The position numbers and the translations under genes were made by a program. DNA of 64,000 nucleotides, taken from Pampus argenteus. Taxonomy: Eukaryota; Chordata; Actinopteri; Scombriformes; Stromateidae. The DNA is taken from the NCBI GenBank assembly GCA_036937835.1, contig CM072874.1, forward strand, positions 14,584,001 through 14,648,000, in the 5' to 3' direction. Each line of letters starts with the position of its first letter. Positions within the stretch are counted from its first letter, which is position 1. Positions 12,582 through 26,096 of this stretch are shown here, one piece after another. Below the pieces are notes generated by a model. It ran no database searches. It was not told the DNA's origin and saw nothing but the letters and a program-made list of their open reading frames with translations.

Positions 12582-14760
12582 TGTATGGAGACAGGGCTGG
12601 GGTAGCCCCTTATGCTTGATGTGTTCATATGTTTAGTATGTGTTGGAACACGTGTGTGTGCGGGCGCAAAGCTTCAGTGCTTCAACCCATTATTCCACCC
12701 CTCCTTGTCTCAGTTTCAAAGCCCACAGGGGTTTCCCACAGTGTCTCTTGTAATAAAGTTGACAATGGAAAACTTTATGTTCTAAACACAGCTATGAATT
12801 TTGGAACAAAAAAAAAAAAAGAATAAAAAGATGTTGTCTAGTAAAGCTACGTGGCAAAAATGAGAGTTTTCCCATGACAACCTCAATTAAATTCAGAAAA
12901 CAGCCAGGTCATCTTTACTGTCTCTTGGAGGGAAATTAATTTTGCAGCGACAGGAAGAAAAGGAAGAGATAGCAAAAACGCACCACAGCAACTGATATCA
13001 GTCTATGTATAACTTGGTATGTAAACACCCTGGCCTCCCCTGGGCCTTCAAAAAAAAATAATGAGTGATGTGTTAATATTCATGTTACTAAAAAGCCGGT
13101 AAATACAGCATTCAGCGTAGCCCCCCTGTGGCTCAGATTTCAATCGGCTTCCCTAAAATCACATCGCATCACAGGACATGAATCACTACAGTCAGAGGCA
13201 TCAAAAGAATCAAAGCTTGTACAGATTATTAGCAGATTGTTTCACATCTTTCCTCAGTCAGGTCAGGTTGACACTTTCGTCTCTTGGGAGCATCAAGTTT
13301 ATCTCATATTCCAAGCCAATTATTGGACTGTTTAGCAAAGCAGTTTATATAAAATGACTTTCCTTTCAGCTATTTAATTCTCTTCCCAAACCCTCACTGG
13401 AGGAGAGAGGTATGTTCGAAGTTAAAATGACACACTTACCAACGATTCGGGCTAATTCTGCTAAATCAGAAGTACTCATACTTTGCAGTTTTTACATTTA
13501 GGTAGAAGGAAAAATACATGTCACAAAAATAGCTACTTTTAATCGGGAATTGAGTTACTCTTTAAAGATCCCCTCCAGACATGTTTTTTAAGTCATATAA
13601 AAACGTGGAACAATAATGGGTGTCTGATATGTTTTTTGCCACAAAAAAGTGTCATTACCACTTTAAAATCTTTAAAATGGTATCTGCTCCTTCTCCTTCA
13701 TTAAGGATCTCTGAATACGCAAATATATTTGATTCCAGATGTGTGCATTATAAAAAAAATCTAAATTGTGTAATTGGAAATAGATACAAAGTAAACATAG
13801 TATTATTTGAACCCTGACCCAGATGTGATTTAAAGTTTAGTACAATCCAATATTTCAGACAGACATAGATTTTCCACACACACACACACACGGACGGTTA
13901 GAAATAATTACAAGAGAGATAATGGGATCAATACATAAATTCTGACTTTGTTGATGTTTGGACAGAAAAAGTTGTGTGTAAAGCCGAGTTTCCTCTTTCG
14001 AGTAACAAATATCTGTTTTATAAAGCAAAGTATCACGCTGAGATTGGCAAAATGTTTTTCTCTTTCTTCGAGTGATTTCTACTTTACTGCTCCCTCCAGC
14101 CATCTTCCAAAACCTCCAACATTTTACTGCAAGTTTCATCAACCCCCCTCTTATCCTTTAACCACAGGCCAGGTGTGTGCGTGAGTGTTTGTGTGTTAGT
14201 GTGTGTGTGTGTGCTCTGGCAGCTGCAGAGAGGTACAAACAGAAAACTGCAACCAGTCAGCCTTTCACACATTTGGCTGCGACTCCACTGTGGTCTCTTA
14301 TAATTAACAGGGGAAGAAGGTTAATGAGGAACTGTCATTAAAATAAAAGACACTAGATTAAAGGGATAAGAAAAGCCACAATGTTTTATGTGTATGGATT
14401 TATTTTGTTACCTGTGACCGTTAAAGACAATTTATCCGTAGGACAGCACTCTGATGAAATGTACCATAAATGTAATCTATGAAATCTTTTGTAGCGTATT
14501 ATATTGAAAGGTTTCTTACATACATGAAAATTAGAGACACACCACACAAGAATGCAATGCAATACTAGACATTTCATTTCAATGAATTAATTTAGTTGCT
14601 GGGACCAGTTAATAGTTTTGATATTGATCAAAGAAATATTTGTGTTTCTTCTCTAATTTGACCTCCACATAATCCACATTTGTCAATGTTTTTCTGTCGT
14701 CGTTTCATGATCCCACCTACTAACCTCTGATTGGTGTACTGTTTCCCCAACTTAATGCAC

Positions 14761-14808
14761 ACACACACATACACACACACACAAACACACACACACACAC
14801 ACACACAA
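14761..14808 (+). repeat. interrupted (CA)n microsatellite
   Basis: CA units broken by single T and A substitutions. Confidence 0.93.
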
Positions 14809-14964
14809 CCCACTGCACACAGATTATTTGGCTGATCGGTCCAGAGATTAGCTGTATAAGTAAATAATTAGTAACGTAACATAACAATTTAATTACGTTA
14901 AGTGTGTTTCTGATATGTCATCACCTGCGCCTCTTCCTGTTTTGTGCTGCAATACAATAATGCT

Positions 14965-15136
<172 letters not shown>

Positions 15137-15810
15137 CAAGTGGCAAACAATGTAAAGGCCAGTAGAGGCAACCACATATCTTGGCAAGGGTCATGTTTGT
15201 TTATGGTAATTACACTAATCTCTCAAAATGAATATGCTAATAGTTTAGCGGTGTTAAAATGCTATACTTAGCCCGTTGAATATACCAGATTGCTGGTTTG
15301 GGCTGTGTTTGCTTGAGAAATGTTGGTTTAGCAAAAGAAAGGAAAAAAAGTGACAACAAAAAACCCATGCATTGGCAAAAAGACAAATTGCCGGCAGGGT
15401 TGCTGGAGGCTCTGCAGTGAAGCAGCTCTCGGTATCGGGCTGCTGGAGAAGCGGAGGCAGAAAGTTGGCCTATTAACTCTTGTCTTGGGGTGACACAGAA
15501 GAGCAGACATGAAGAGAGGCGGGAGTAATTGCTCTCACTCTGTTTTAATCACCCCTTCTGTTCTCTCTCTCTCTTTCTGTTCTTTTCGCACCAGTTCTAA
15601 GCCAGAGTGTTACTGAGAGTTGTGTCTGTTTAATTTTTACTTTTCTATCTATCAGCAACAAAATAAAGACCAAATAAAGTGTCTGAACCAACATATAAAC
15701 GATTCTTAAAAAAGCCAAAAGTATGTTTAAATACATATATGGTGTATAAACTGAATATGAATATCTTCGGGTTTCTAGACTGCTGTTTGGGGCATTCAGG
15801 TTGCAATCAT

Positions 15811-15926
15811 GAGTTCTGGGAAACAATGATTGACATTTTCCATCACCTTCTGACATTTTAGAGGTAAAACGCCTAATCGATTATTCAAGACACTCATTGA
15901 TAATGGAAATAATTGTTGCAGCTCTA
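15811..15926 (-). mobile_element. AT-rich teleost MITE copy (ACTAATCGATTA family), minus orientation
   Basis: The sequence ends TAATTGTTGCAGCTCTA and contains AATCGATTATT, TTCTGACATTTTA and CAATGATTGACATTTTCC. In reverse this is the start of a repeat I recognise as frequent in teleosts: GCTGCAACTAA, then ATCGATTA, then AATGTCAGAA. Confidence 0.65.
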
Positions 15927-16222
15927 CATTCAGCCACAAAAGCATCACTGAGTTCGGCCACTGATGTTGGACACTAAGGCGTGGCTCGCTGTCAGCACAA
16001 CTCATGCCAGATGTTGGATGGAGTTGAGGACAGGGTTGTTGTTGTTTTTTATCATTGTGTGATTTAGAACCCTGAGCCAAACAATATAAAACAGCTGCAG
16101 CCCAAAAGTACACGAAGGTATACACTTATACACGTATATACTTATAAAAGTTATATTGAGGAGATGAGATGTGGCTTGAGACAAAGCATCGCCTGGTCAG
16201 CGCGAGGCCTTAGTTTGATTTG

Positions 16223-16223
<1 letters not shown>

Positions 16224-16270
<47 letters not shown>
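16224..16270 (+). repeat. (GT)n microsatellite
   Basis: About 23 GT units. Confidence 0.95.
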
Positions 16271-16273
<3 letters not shown>

Positions 16274-16802
16274 AGTGAATGCAGAGAGCATGACTCTTTG
16301 TCTCTGTCACTGCAGTGCTTCCACTTGTTAAGAGTGTTGACAATAAACCAGTTCAGGACAGTTTATTGCAGTTAATTGATTGTATATCCCTTAACCAGAA
16401 ACTCTCTCATACTCACGCTCACACTCTCACTCTCACTCACACACACACACACTCTGGCTTCTTGCTTGACAACATGACGGCAAAACCACGTCTCTCTCGC
16501 TCTTTCTCTCTCCCTCAGCCACCAACTGGTTTGTGTTAATATTCATGACCTGTATATGTTTCACAGAACTAAAAACACTTGACTGTCTGCTCCCATCATC
16601 TTCTCTCACTGTGTGTGTGTGCGTGCGCACCGGGGGAGCGGCAATTCTTCATTCTGCATTTACACCCATGTTTTGTTTTTTTTGTTTTTCTTATCCGCTT
16701 GTCTGTATTCAAGGCCACACACTGGGCTTTGACAGGGAGAAGGAGGGAGTAAGAAGAGTCTGGTGGCTGTTCTTCTGAAATAGTAGATAGCAGTATTATA
16801 AA

Positions 16803-16910
16803 TCAGATTAGATTAGATTTGATGAGATTAAGTTTGATTAAATCATCCCTGTGGGGAAATCGGGTCATTGCTGGAGCAGATAGCTGCCTGCAGCAGAATA
16901 GCAAAACAAA
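16803..16910 (-). mobile_element. retroposon 3' end with GATTA-type tail, minus orientation
   Basis: A (GATTA)n-like stretch is followed by AAATCATCCCTGTGGGGAAA and a GCAG-rich part. Read in reverse this gives TTTCCCCACAGGGATGATTT and then a short tandem repeat, the usual look of fish LINE/SINE 3' ends (AATTTCCC...GGGATCAATAAA plus repeat). Confidence 0.5.
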
Positions 16911-17163
16911 AATAAAAGGGTGGAAAATGAAAACGGTGCAAATGGAGGATTGTGACAATAAAACCAGGCATCTATGTCATTACATAATAAGAGTTGTGGT
17001 TCTATTAGATTTGGATCCATGTCGCTCAAGTAGCCAGATTTGCTAAATTCTGAGGCTAACAGATTTCCTCTTGAATCTTTTGTCTCAGTCTAGTAGCAGA
17101 CCTCTCATCCTCGTGAAAATGTTCGCTTTGTCATTTTGACTTTGTTAGTTACAGTAGAAACGC

Positions 17164-17279
17164 AGACAGGAAACATGGGGAGAGTGAGAGAAGACCACGT
17201 CATGCAACATAGCTCCCCGACAGGAATTGAAGGCCTGATGTTGCATTCATGTATCATGCATCTTAACCACCAGGATGCT
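17164..17279 (-). mobile_element. tRNA-derived SINE copy
   Basis: Read on the minus strand, this begins GCATCCTGGTGGTTAAGATG (A-box-like), passes a degraded B box near AGGCCTTCAATTCC, and ends with GTTGCATGACG and a CT-rich tail. That order (tRNA-like head, TTGCATG block, CT-rich tail) is typical of a common percomorph SINE. The B box has diverged from GGTTCGATTCC, so the copy is old. Confidence 0.7.
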
Positions 17280-17632
17280 TCAGGCTTTAGTCACCGCTGA
17301 CCATTGTTTTGTTAATGCTTTTGGTGACTTGACAAACGAGCAAAACTAAACTTTTGGTTGTTGTCTGATTAAATTGCTTGCTACAAGCTGCTATCTATTC
17401 AGACTGTCAGTCAGTCAGTCAACTTAAGATACATTAAGGGATTGATAAATGAATTTAACGCTGGATTCATATTTGATAAAATCCTATTGAACTCCAACTG
17501 TATCACACTGTGACAAGGTCACAGGTATGAAAGTGTGTAACAGATGGATTGTGAAAAACAGCTCAGTGTGTCTGGGTATTGATGGCTCATATAGAAATGT
17601 AATCCTTTCCATCAAGTCAATGTAGGAAGGGC

Positions 17633-17634
<2 letters not shown>

Positions 17635-17674
<40 letters not shown>
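17635..17674 (+). repeat. (TG)n microsatellite
   Basis: About 20 TG units. Confidence 0.95.
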
Positions 17675-17676
<2 letters not shown>

Positions 17677-18064
17677 GTGCATACACACATCTAGCATATA
17701 CACACAGTAGATTGCATTTCTTCCTGAGAGAAAATTGACTCGTCCTTATCCCACAGCGGGTAAAAAGCAATTTACACACACACACACAGAGCATGTACAG
17801 ATGTAACTTTCATGACATCATCCAAAGCAGGACGGTATTTGAGGGGTGAAATCACTAACCTCTCTCTCTGTGACCTCTCTCTTTTGATTCTCTTTTTTTA
17901 TTGTTTCTCTGTTGTTTTTTTCATGTCTCCATCATCTTTCTGTTTTTTTTCTCTTTTCCATCTCTCACTCACTATACACCTATCTCTTTTCCCTTTCAAG
18001 AGATCTTTTTAAAACAACTCCCACACTCTTACTCTGATCCGTTTTACAAAAGCACAGAAGAAAG

Positions 18065-18096
<32 letters not shown>

Positions 18097-21000
18097 TCGC
18101 ACAATTTACGCTTTGCCTCATGCATGTAATGAGGGCCTGAGCCCTTAAAAACAAAACAGAGCTTTCTTATACACACAGACACCTATACTCACAAAGGCTC
18201 ACACTACAGATGCATTTTGCTTTCAGAGAAACTTGCATAAGAACTGACACAAAATCATATTCATAACCACTGTGATATTAAACACACACACACACACCCA
18301 CACAGAAGAACAGGCGAGGCAGTGCTATCAGACTGAAAGCCTGTCAACATGTTTTTCCACCAGGCCTTTTATTTGCTCCGCAGTCTATTTTTCTGCAGCG
18401 TTTTATTGGATCTGAATACGGCGTCACATTTTAAAACCCCAGGCCATAATCTCAGAGTGAACTAAAGGGCCGCTGAAGCTGTCAAAATATGGCATAGCAA
18501 TCTTCTTGTTTTCATCATCCTCACATTGATCTTTGGACTAGTGCATCCTCAGATAACATGTGACAGTCAAACATGTTTTTTGTTTTTTTTGTGGTGTTCA
18601 GCTGTAAAGGAAAAAAAAAATATGTGTAGTTGTGGGGAAAAAAAAAATATTCTTTTTATTTACAACTCATAACATCTCAACAAGTTTGAGAAGTTATGTT
18701 ATATTTGGGCCATATTGGATCAAAAATAAGATGACGCTTATTATAAAACGACCCTTCGTTTAGTCAATAAGAACAAAGAAATCAGCAAAACGAATAATAT
18801 GCTAAATGAGAATAACCAGTATACGTTGAGCATAATAATGGCTGAACAGTGACTCATTTATTCTGGTTTTTATGGTCATATTAGTCACACATACTCCAGT
18901 TAAACTCTCTGAAGTGGCTGTTTGGGAGTCTCTCTGACAGTTTTAAGAGCTATTAAGACTGTTACACCCTGTTTCTTTGCTGCTTGACAGACAACTTAGT
19001 CTACATCATATTTGTGGTTAAAAAGGTTGGGTAACTTTTAAAATCAGCCAACACAAAATGCTTGTTGTTTAAATTGTGCTTAAACTGTGCACATAATAAA
19101 TAAACCAATTTCAGTTAGATCGTATCTCGACCTATTTTTTTAAATACTTTTTGATCACCATAAGCACTTTTTTCATTGTAACTGATGATGCAACACCAGC
19201 CCACACTTTTTTCCACAACATTTCCAAGAATAAAAAACATTTTCATAAAAGCCAATATGTTACTGGACCTGCCCAATTTTAATATTAATACTTTTTTTTT
19301 CAGTTCAGGGTTTTAAAATAAGCCAGTGTGTGTCTGTAGAGCAGAGAACTGGGGAGAAGTTTGTGTTGACAGAGCTGCACAATGAAGGTGTCTCCTGTTA
19401 GTGTATCTGTCCCATTCATTGTGTCTGAGTGTGCATGTTGCTGTCAGTTTGTGTTTACATGTGTCTGCATTTTGTGTGTCCTTGTCTGTCTGTGTTTTTC
19501 TGCGTGGTTGTCTGTGTTTGTTTTTGTGCTTTTTTTTCATGTGTTTTTCTATGCGAATGAGTGTGTTTGCCTGCCTGGGTGTGTTTCAGCCAGCTACCCC
19601 GCTTCCTAGCACACACACACACCCACACCCACCCACCGCCCCCTTTATGTGAAGTGGCTGAGCATTGTGTAACCATTTATATAAAGAGGTATTAGTGTTA
19701 CCTCCTAAAAGGAGCATAGGGAACATTGTGGTTCGGTTGAGTGACATTCCTGTCCTGCCTCGGGGACAGGATGACTGTGAAAAGCTTGTTAAGCTGTTGG
19801 TTTCTTACACTTGCTCAAGGAGCCTCAAAACATAAGCTCTTTACACAGTGAAGTGCGACTTTAAAAAAAACTTTTTTGTTTCCCATGATTCTAGTTATTG
19901 CAATTTGTGGGGGTGATTAAAGTGGGCACTGAGATATTCATACTTTGATTCAATAACTTGTCCATAATGACATTAAAGTGACGTAATGTTTCCCTGAGTT
20001 TCCCTGGTAAGTGCCTGAAACCCTCTTAAAGGCACATCTTAATTTTTTCATCCCCCAGCAATGGGAAGCCAATTGAAATTCATACAGCCACCGTACACGA
20101 CAAATGTGTTAATGCATTTCAGTCTCTCACTGCTTTCTCTTAAATTATTGAAGCGAAAAGGGTCTGGTTCCAAAAAAAAAGGAATAAAGTGATAATCTAA
20201 TTTCTCTTAAACAGCTTGTGCAGTAACCAGCACTTGGCAAACTGTCTTCCTGTCAATAAGCATGCTGGGAAAGTTACAGTGTCTTCTTCCAGGAGATTTA
20301 AATTTAGATTTTTTAATGTTTTTAAGAATGTGTCCCCAGTTTGTTAGTATCTTGCAAACCTGCAAGGATGCTCATGCATACATGGGCATGAGGCCCACTG
20401 CTTACCAACACATATGTAGTAAACAATATATCTTGCAAAAATGACTCTGAATTCTGCAAATGCAAAGATACATGTATGTATAAGAGAGAAACCTTAAATA
20501 CCTGTTATTAAATCCTTTCTTTCTTCTATTAGTTTTGGCTGTAACTGACAGTTGATTTTGATAAAATGATAAATGTTGCGTGCTGCAGATTCTATCAGCT
20601 GTAGGTAATCAACTTCATTCATGTATCCTGACAAATCGAAACTCAAATTGTGAGCGAACTGTGTGTTTTTGCATTTAAGCAAGACAAGCGGTGAGTCTTC
20701 TCCGCTGAAATGATCTAACTGCTCATTTTGAATCTGATTTACTTGGAATCTCCAAGTTAAAACTTAATAGTTCTAAATCTGGATCTCTAGTATTTGGACT
20801 GTAAAAAATGCAAAAGTAAGTAAGCTACAACTATTATTCTAATCTGTCAGATTCATATTTAATGAACATTTCATATCTTCTACAGCTCATATTATTTATT
20901 CTGCTACCATTTCAAACCTTGTAGTGTTTCTGCCTTCACCAGCCAACAGACCTCAACTGAATCAGTATTTTTTTTGGGGGGGGGGGGGTACAGGGTAGAG

Positions 21001-21380
21001 AAAGAAACGCATTAAGAGGGCTGTGAGAGCTAAAGTGGAAACATGCCATAAAACATGACAAAAAAGTCAGCTCTTGCTTCCACTTTTTGTCCTCTCTTTC
21101 TTTCTGTGTTTCTTTCCCCTCTCACTGTCTCTGTCTCTCACTCCTGTGCCTCTCTGGCTCCCAACTAACTGAGTGGAAAATATGAATGAAAACATTCCCC
21201 CGCCTCGTTTGCCCAAACCCTGCTCCAGGCACAAACACACAGCTCCATCCCTCTCACTCTTCTCCCTCTCTCTCCCACCGCTACCCCCTACATTTCTTTT
21301 CCTCTTGTTATTACGGGCCTCGTCTCTTTTGTTTAACATTGTTTGCACATTTCTGAGGACAGGACAGAAAGAAAGGAGCT

Positions 21381-21414
21381 GGGGGGGTTGGGGGGGTTGG
21401 GAGTTAGTTTTTGG
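21381..21414 (+). repeat. G-quadruplex-like G runs
   Basis: Two runs of seven or more G and two runs of three G are separated by TT, TT and a short AT-rich loop, on the jade2 sense strand. A separate 13-base G run lies at 20976-20988. Confidence 0.8.
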
Positions 21415-21591
21415 GTTTCTTTCTTTCTTTCTTTTTTTTTTTGTACTGTTTGTGGAGGAACTGTGGGAGTTTGGAAAGGGGACAGGGAAGGCAAACACTG
21501 TGACAAACCAAGAGGGGTGTGTGTGTTTGTACCCTTGTTTATTTGTGTCAGCATTTATTTAGGAATGTGTGCGGCCATGTGTGTTCAATTG

Positions 21592-21594
<3 letters not shown>

Positions 21595-21646
<52 letters not shown>
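21595..21646 (+). repeat. (TG)n microsatellite
   Basis: About 26 TG units, followed by TG-rich imperfect sequence to about 21760. Confidence 0.95.
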
Positions 21647-21649
<3 letters not shown>

Positions 21650-21982
21650 TGTGTTTGTGTTTGATAAGTTTAGATTGTGTGTGTGCCTGTCAGTATCTGT
21701 CTGTGCACTTGGCAGTTTCTGTGTGCAAATGTAGTGTTTGTGTGTGTGTGTGTGTGCATGCGCACGGTAGCCTGCAGTGCTTTAGAGTAGTGGTGTTAAT
21801 AAGGATGAGTCATATCCATGACAACGGGCAGACTGTACTGGCATCTGAACCACAGAGTGAAATGGCAGCTCACTGTAAAACACACACTGACAGTGGCTTC
21901 CTGTGTACAGAGAATCCCTGAAAAAAAATAATCCCCTTAACTCCATGAGTGGCCATTAATTCCTTTCAACTTTGACCTAGAA

Positions 21983-22382
21983 CAGAGGTGTCAAACTCAT
22001 TTTAGTTCATGGGCCATAACCAGACCAATTTGAGCTCAAGTGGGCCGGACCAGCAAAACCATTGCATTATAGCATATAAATAACAACACCTCCTGATTTA
22101 CAAGTACCTTATGAAAACGTTCACAGTTAATGAACCATCCATTTCCAAAGCACATGATAGCCTGAGATGATTTGGATCCTTTCAACAATATTATGTCTCA
22201 GTTTTTCCACATTCAGTCAGTCTGCTGTCTTTACATGTGCATTACAGTTGTACATTGCTATGCTATGCAGCACAGGGCCTTCTGTTCTTATTCTCTAATT
22301 TGCAAAGTCCTCCAGTGGGCTGGATTGGACCATTTGCGGGCCACTTCTGGCCCCCAGACTGTATTTTTGACACCCGCCCCTG
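21983..22382 (+). mobile_element. hAT-like non-autonomous element (MITE), about 400 bp
   Basis: The left end is CAGAGGTGTCAAACTCA. The right end, reverse-complemented, is CAGGGGCGGGTGTCAAAAA. The shared TGTCAAA and inward GGGCC blocks (GTGGGCCGGACCAG on the left, GCGGGCCACTTCTGGC on the right) match a terminal-repeat pattern widespread in vertebrate hAT-type MITEs. The left repeat lacks about four bases present on the right. No convincing 8-bp target duplication was seen, so the copy is old. There is no coding capacity. Confidence 0.75.
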
Positions 22383-23449
22383 TCATTGGCTGAAAAACAC
22401 TTAGGCATTATTTTGAGAATCGGTTTATATGTTTTTACTATAGCAACTATGCAGCCTCTACACAGACTACAAGACTTGAACGAGATAGCAAGTATGATAC
22501 TTCTAGTTGTGCTGGACAGACATTTTTTTAGGTGCATATAAAAACACGAGTAGGAGAGTGGCAGTGGTATCAAGAGAGAGGAGAGGCCCATTTTTCATTC
22601 ATGAACTCCTACTTAAAGAGGTAATTCTCTGGATCCTCATTTTGAAAATGTTCTCTCCATCTTTAATGCTCAGCACTCATTACGGTGGTGTTTCTACGCT
22701 GCACCTCGCAGAGATCAACTGTCAGTCAAACAGTGTGGACAGCTCTCCTTGATATTTCTCTTGAAAAAAGTTTCTCATACTAACTATTCCGATTTTCCTC
22801 TCTTTTAATCCCCCAAGCAAACTTCTATTTCTGCCACAAGAAAACTTCAGTATATTTTCTGCATTTCAGTTATTAATATTTACAATCCGTTCTATCTTCT
22901 AATGCCTGTTGCTATGATTTATTTTTTTTCCTGCCACAGGGGTAGTTAATATTTCAATAAATGTGGTCATCTAATCTGATTTTATTGAACGTCTGTAAAA
23001 TTGTAAAGAAGAAAAAGTTTTAAACAGATGCAATGCAGTGGGATGCAAATGGGTGGTTTAAAAAAAAAAAAGAAGTCAATTTTACATGATTGTGTATGCG
23101 TGTGCATATATATGTGTGTGTGTGGCTGATTGCTATAAAAATAACACAGGGGTGAGTCATCTCTGAAAGGTCAGTGTGCAAATGATTGTTTGTTTGGGGA
23201 GATGATTGATTTCATTGACATGAATATGACATGATGATGACTCACTGCTTCTGAGCATCACTGCACAACAATTTGTGTGTGTGTGTGTGTGTGCGCACGC
23301 TTGTGTGTATATGAGATATAATGACATTATTTACATCATATAGTTACAACACAGATGACTCTCTACATTGGGATTTTCATATAAATATAAAACTCATATA
23401 AATATGACTCACTTCCCAGAATGTGTGTGTCTATGTGTGTGTTTTATGT

Positions 23450-23730
23450 GTGGATCACATAACCACATGTATGTGAAGCGTCTTTCGGCTCATCGTTTTG
23501 GCTTTCTGGCCTGTAACTTTGCTATTTTGGTTCGAGCACACTCTCCTATAGTGTCATTTTTAGTTGCAGCAGGGAGCTGTTTTCAGTGGGGAAAAAAGCT
23601 AGCGGCAAAATAAGCTCACTTAGGAGTTATGGGGAGTGAATATTTAGCAGCCATATCAGTGTTGCACTCATAGCTTGTGTCTGCTGCCCCCAAGTAGCCA
23701 AAAAATCAGTTACTGCAGGTTTGATGTGTT
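23450..23730 (+). mobile_element. possible old interspersed repeat
   Basis: CTGCTGCCCCCAAGTAGCCA then AAAAATCAGTTACTGCAGG, and upstream GGCCTGTAACTTTGCTATTT, resemble a repeat seen often near fish genes. No ends or target duplication were identified, so this stays tentative. Confidence 0.35.
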
Positions 23731-23966
23731 GTGTTCACTCAGATCATTCACTAAAGAGCAACATATATACATACACACACACACACATGCTCCAGTGCCA
23801 CACAGGGCTGCCCCTGGACCCTAGGGTGGGTAACCCTGTGCTCTGTTGGATGCTGGCCTGATTGTCCTGCTTCAGTCTGCATGCTGATATGGGGAGTGAG
23901 TTTTAGAGTAGGGGATTTTGTAGGGGTTACCTAAGGATAAGGGGCTGTTGGCACAATGCACTATCA

Positions 23967-23967
<1 letters not shown>

Positions 23968-24028
<61 letters not shown>
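23968..24028 (+). repeat. (CG)n-(CA)n compound microsatellite
   Basis: GCGCGCGCG runs directly into about 25 CA units. Alternating purine-pyrimidine throughout makes it a Z-DNA candidate. Confidence 0.95.
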
Positions 24029-24032
<4 letters not shown>

Positions 24033-25378
24033 CGGGTGTGAAAACTAGGGGAAGAAAGAGCGGGATTACAGTGAAGAAAAGGGAATAGCTGTACTGTGAC
24101 AGTGAGGTATTTCAAGAATGAGAGATTATTTCAGACACACACACACAGGGAAGCGATTGTTTGAATCTGACAAGAATGGTATGTTTGAACAAGTGGTTTT
24201 ATCTTGTATTCAGAGTTACAGCCGTACCGTCAAGTGTTTTAAGCATGAGGACATGTTCCAGGTTTGCTGTGGTGCTCTTATGTACCAGTAACCTGCTCTG
24301 AAGCTTTGTTAGCAGCTTTTATATGAATTTAACACAAGGTTACTGTAAGAGAGGAGCTTCTTAAAATAAGTTTAAGTCTTGACGGTAGAGGAAAAATAAT
24401 CCTTCCATCTCTCCTTTTTTCGTCCCTACATTCGTGCATAAGCTGGTTAATATGAATTTTGAAATAACTTTAACTCAAAGCAGATTTTAGTGGGTAAAAC
24501 ATGTCCGATTGCTGATGTCCTGGTGTCTGACTCGCTGTGCAGTGGTGAGGTATTTTTTTCTCACACATCATAGATCACTTAACTGTGATCTATTGAGCTG
24601 TTTGTCTCAAACTCAAAATGTTCTCTCTTTTTTCTTTCCCCTGTGAACTGAACGATCAACCAATCACCTGCTGAGCTGAATCAGACTGATCCTGACGTAT
24701 CTCATCTCGTTATCAATGTAGTTGCAAGTTGAAGTTTATAGTTGCCGCCTTACTGATTAAATGTGTGGACTTTTTTCCATTTTTCATTTGTAACAGTGTA
24801 ATAATTTCTTCTGACGGTCTTCTCACTAGAAAAACAGGGAAATCCTGAACTTGCAAATGCTGCAATTTGAATTGTAGATGAAATTATTAACTAAAAAATC
24901 AGCATGTTTTGAAATGCAATGCAATGATAGCTGTCCCTGGCAAACTATCAGCTGTAGCTAATTAAAAGTGTTTCTGAGTTGGTTAAAAAAGATGAACTTC
25001 TTGGTTTTGGTTTTGTGTAAATGTAGTAAGTAGTCGGTAGGAATCAGTCAGGAGTTAAACTTCTAGGTGTATTATATAACATTCCTTATTTTCCTCCACC
25101 TTGATGTCGTTTTCTTTGTTTTTCCTCGAGACCATTTCTAAATTCCTTCCATCCTACATTTTCTCCTTTCATCTTTAATCCCTTATCTCTAACTTTCTCT
25201 AAACTCATTCTTCCGTTCTTTCTCCGTGTGTGACGTTCAACCTGTCGTCCACGCCCCTCCTCCATCCCCTCGTTTCCGTTATGCCTCAGATACATTTCCA
25301 GCCTTGTTTAAGTAGGACGTCCTGCTCTTAATAAATGATTTGTCAGGAAGGGATGTCTGTTTAAACTAGACGTGTCCT

Positions 25379-25435
25379 GTGTGGGCAGTGAGTCAGACTG
25401 AGAGCTGAGCTCAGCCGCTGTCGCTCTGCCCACAC
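25379..25435. repeat. 57-bp imperfect hairpin with 10-bp perfect base
   Basis: GTGTGGGCAG at 25379-25388 pairs exactly with 25426-25435. The inside has partial pairing and a self-complementary GCTGAGCTCAGC. Confidence 0.8.
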
Positions 25436-25995
25436 TGGAAATGTCTTATGTAAACACCATCCACTTCATCCCTCCTTGAGAAAAGATTATTATTGATGTT
25501 TTATGAAAAGGAGGAAAGTGAGATTCACACAGTGGTGAGAAACATATGGGCACGAGGAAAGAGTTACAGCTTGTAAGGCCTACAAGACCAGACATTTTCT
25601 TACTATTTTTCAATTTCATTTATCTGAATTCTTTGATCAAGCCAGTTGTTAACACTGAGGTCTCAACGGCAGCATTGGTCATGTTCACTTGCCCAAGAAA
25701 TTATAAACAATAATGGGTAAAGTTTGAATTACCTTGGAGTGCACATTTGAGTGTTTATGGGCAGAAATATCTTATGCCGTGTGTCTCTAAAAAACACTCA
25801 AAAACGAAAGCAAGAAAAAAAAATCCCCCCTCCAAAAATCCTCTTGCCCCGAAGACAATCTCCCCCCTGCCCGAGTACTTTTTCCCCCGGGCCATTGGGC
25901 AAGCGTTAGTGTCAGTGACTGGAAGCTGTATATATTTTTTTTGGAAGCTGCATGCTTTTGTCTTTTCCCTCACAACTTTACATTCATTTTTTTTA

Positions 25996-26096
25996 AGGTC
26001 AGAGAGATAACATGCAACAAAGGTCCATGGCTGGAATCAAACCAGGGACGTTGTACTTATGTGGCATGTTAAGTAAATAATTTGGCAACTGGGAGC
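25996..26096 (-). mobile_element. tRNA-derived SINE copy
   Basis: The minus strand reads CAACGTCCCTGGTTTGATTC (near-consensus tRNA B box), then CCTTTGTTGCATG and a TCTCTCT tail, the same arrangement as the copy at 17.2 kb. The A-box end is poorly preserved. Confidence 0.7.

Noticed and set aside
21343..21921. 192-codon open frame dominated by Val-Cys repeats
   Set aside because: It is a translation of TG microsatellite sequence. The same holds for the His-Thr and Val-Cys frames at 14893-15271, 38670-38984 and others.
24570..24593. ATAGATCAC/GTGATCTAT 9-bp inverted repeat
   Set aside because: Short and isolated, with no flanking element features.
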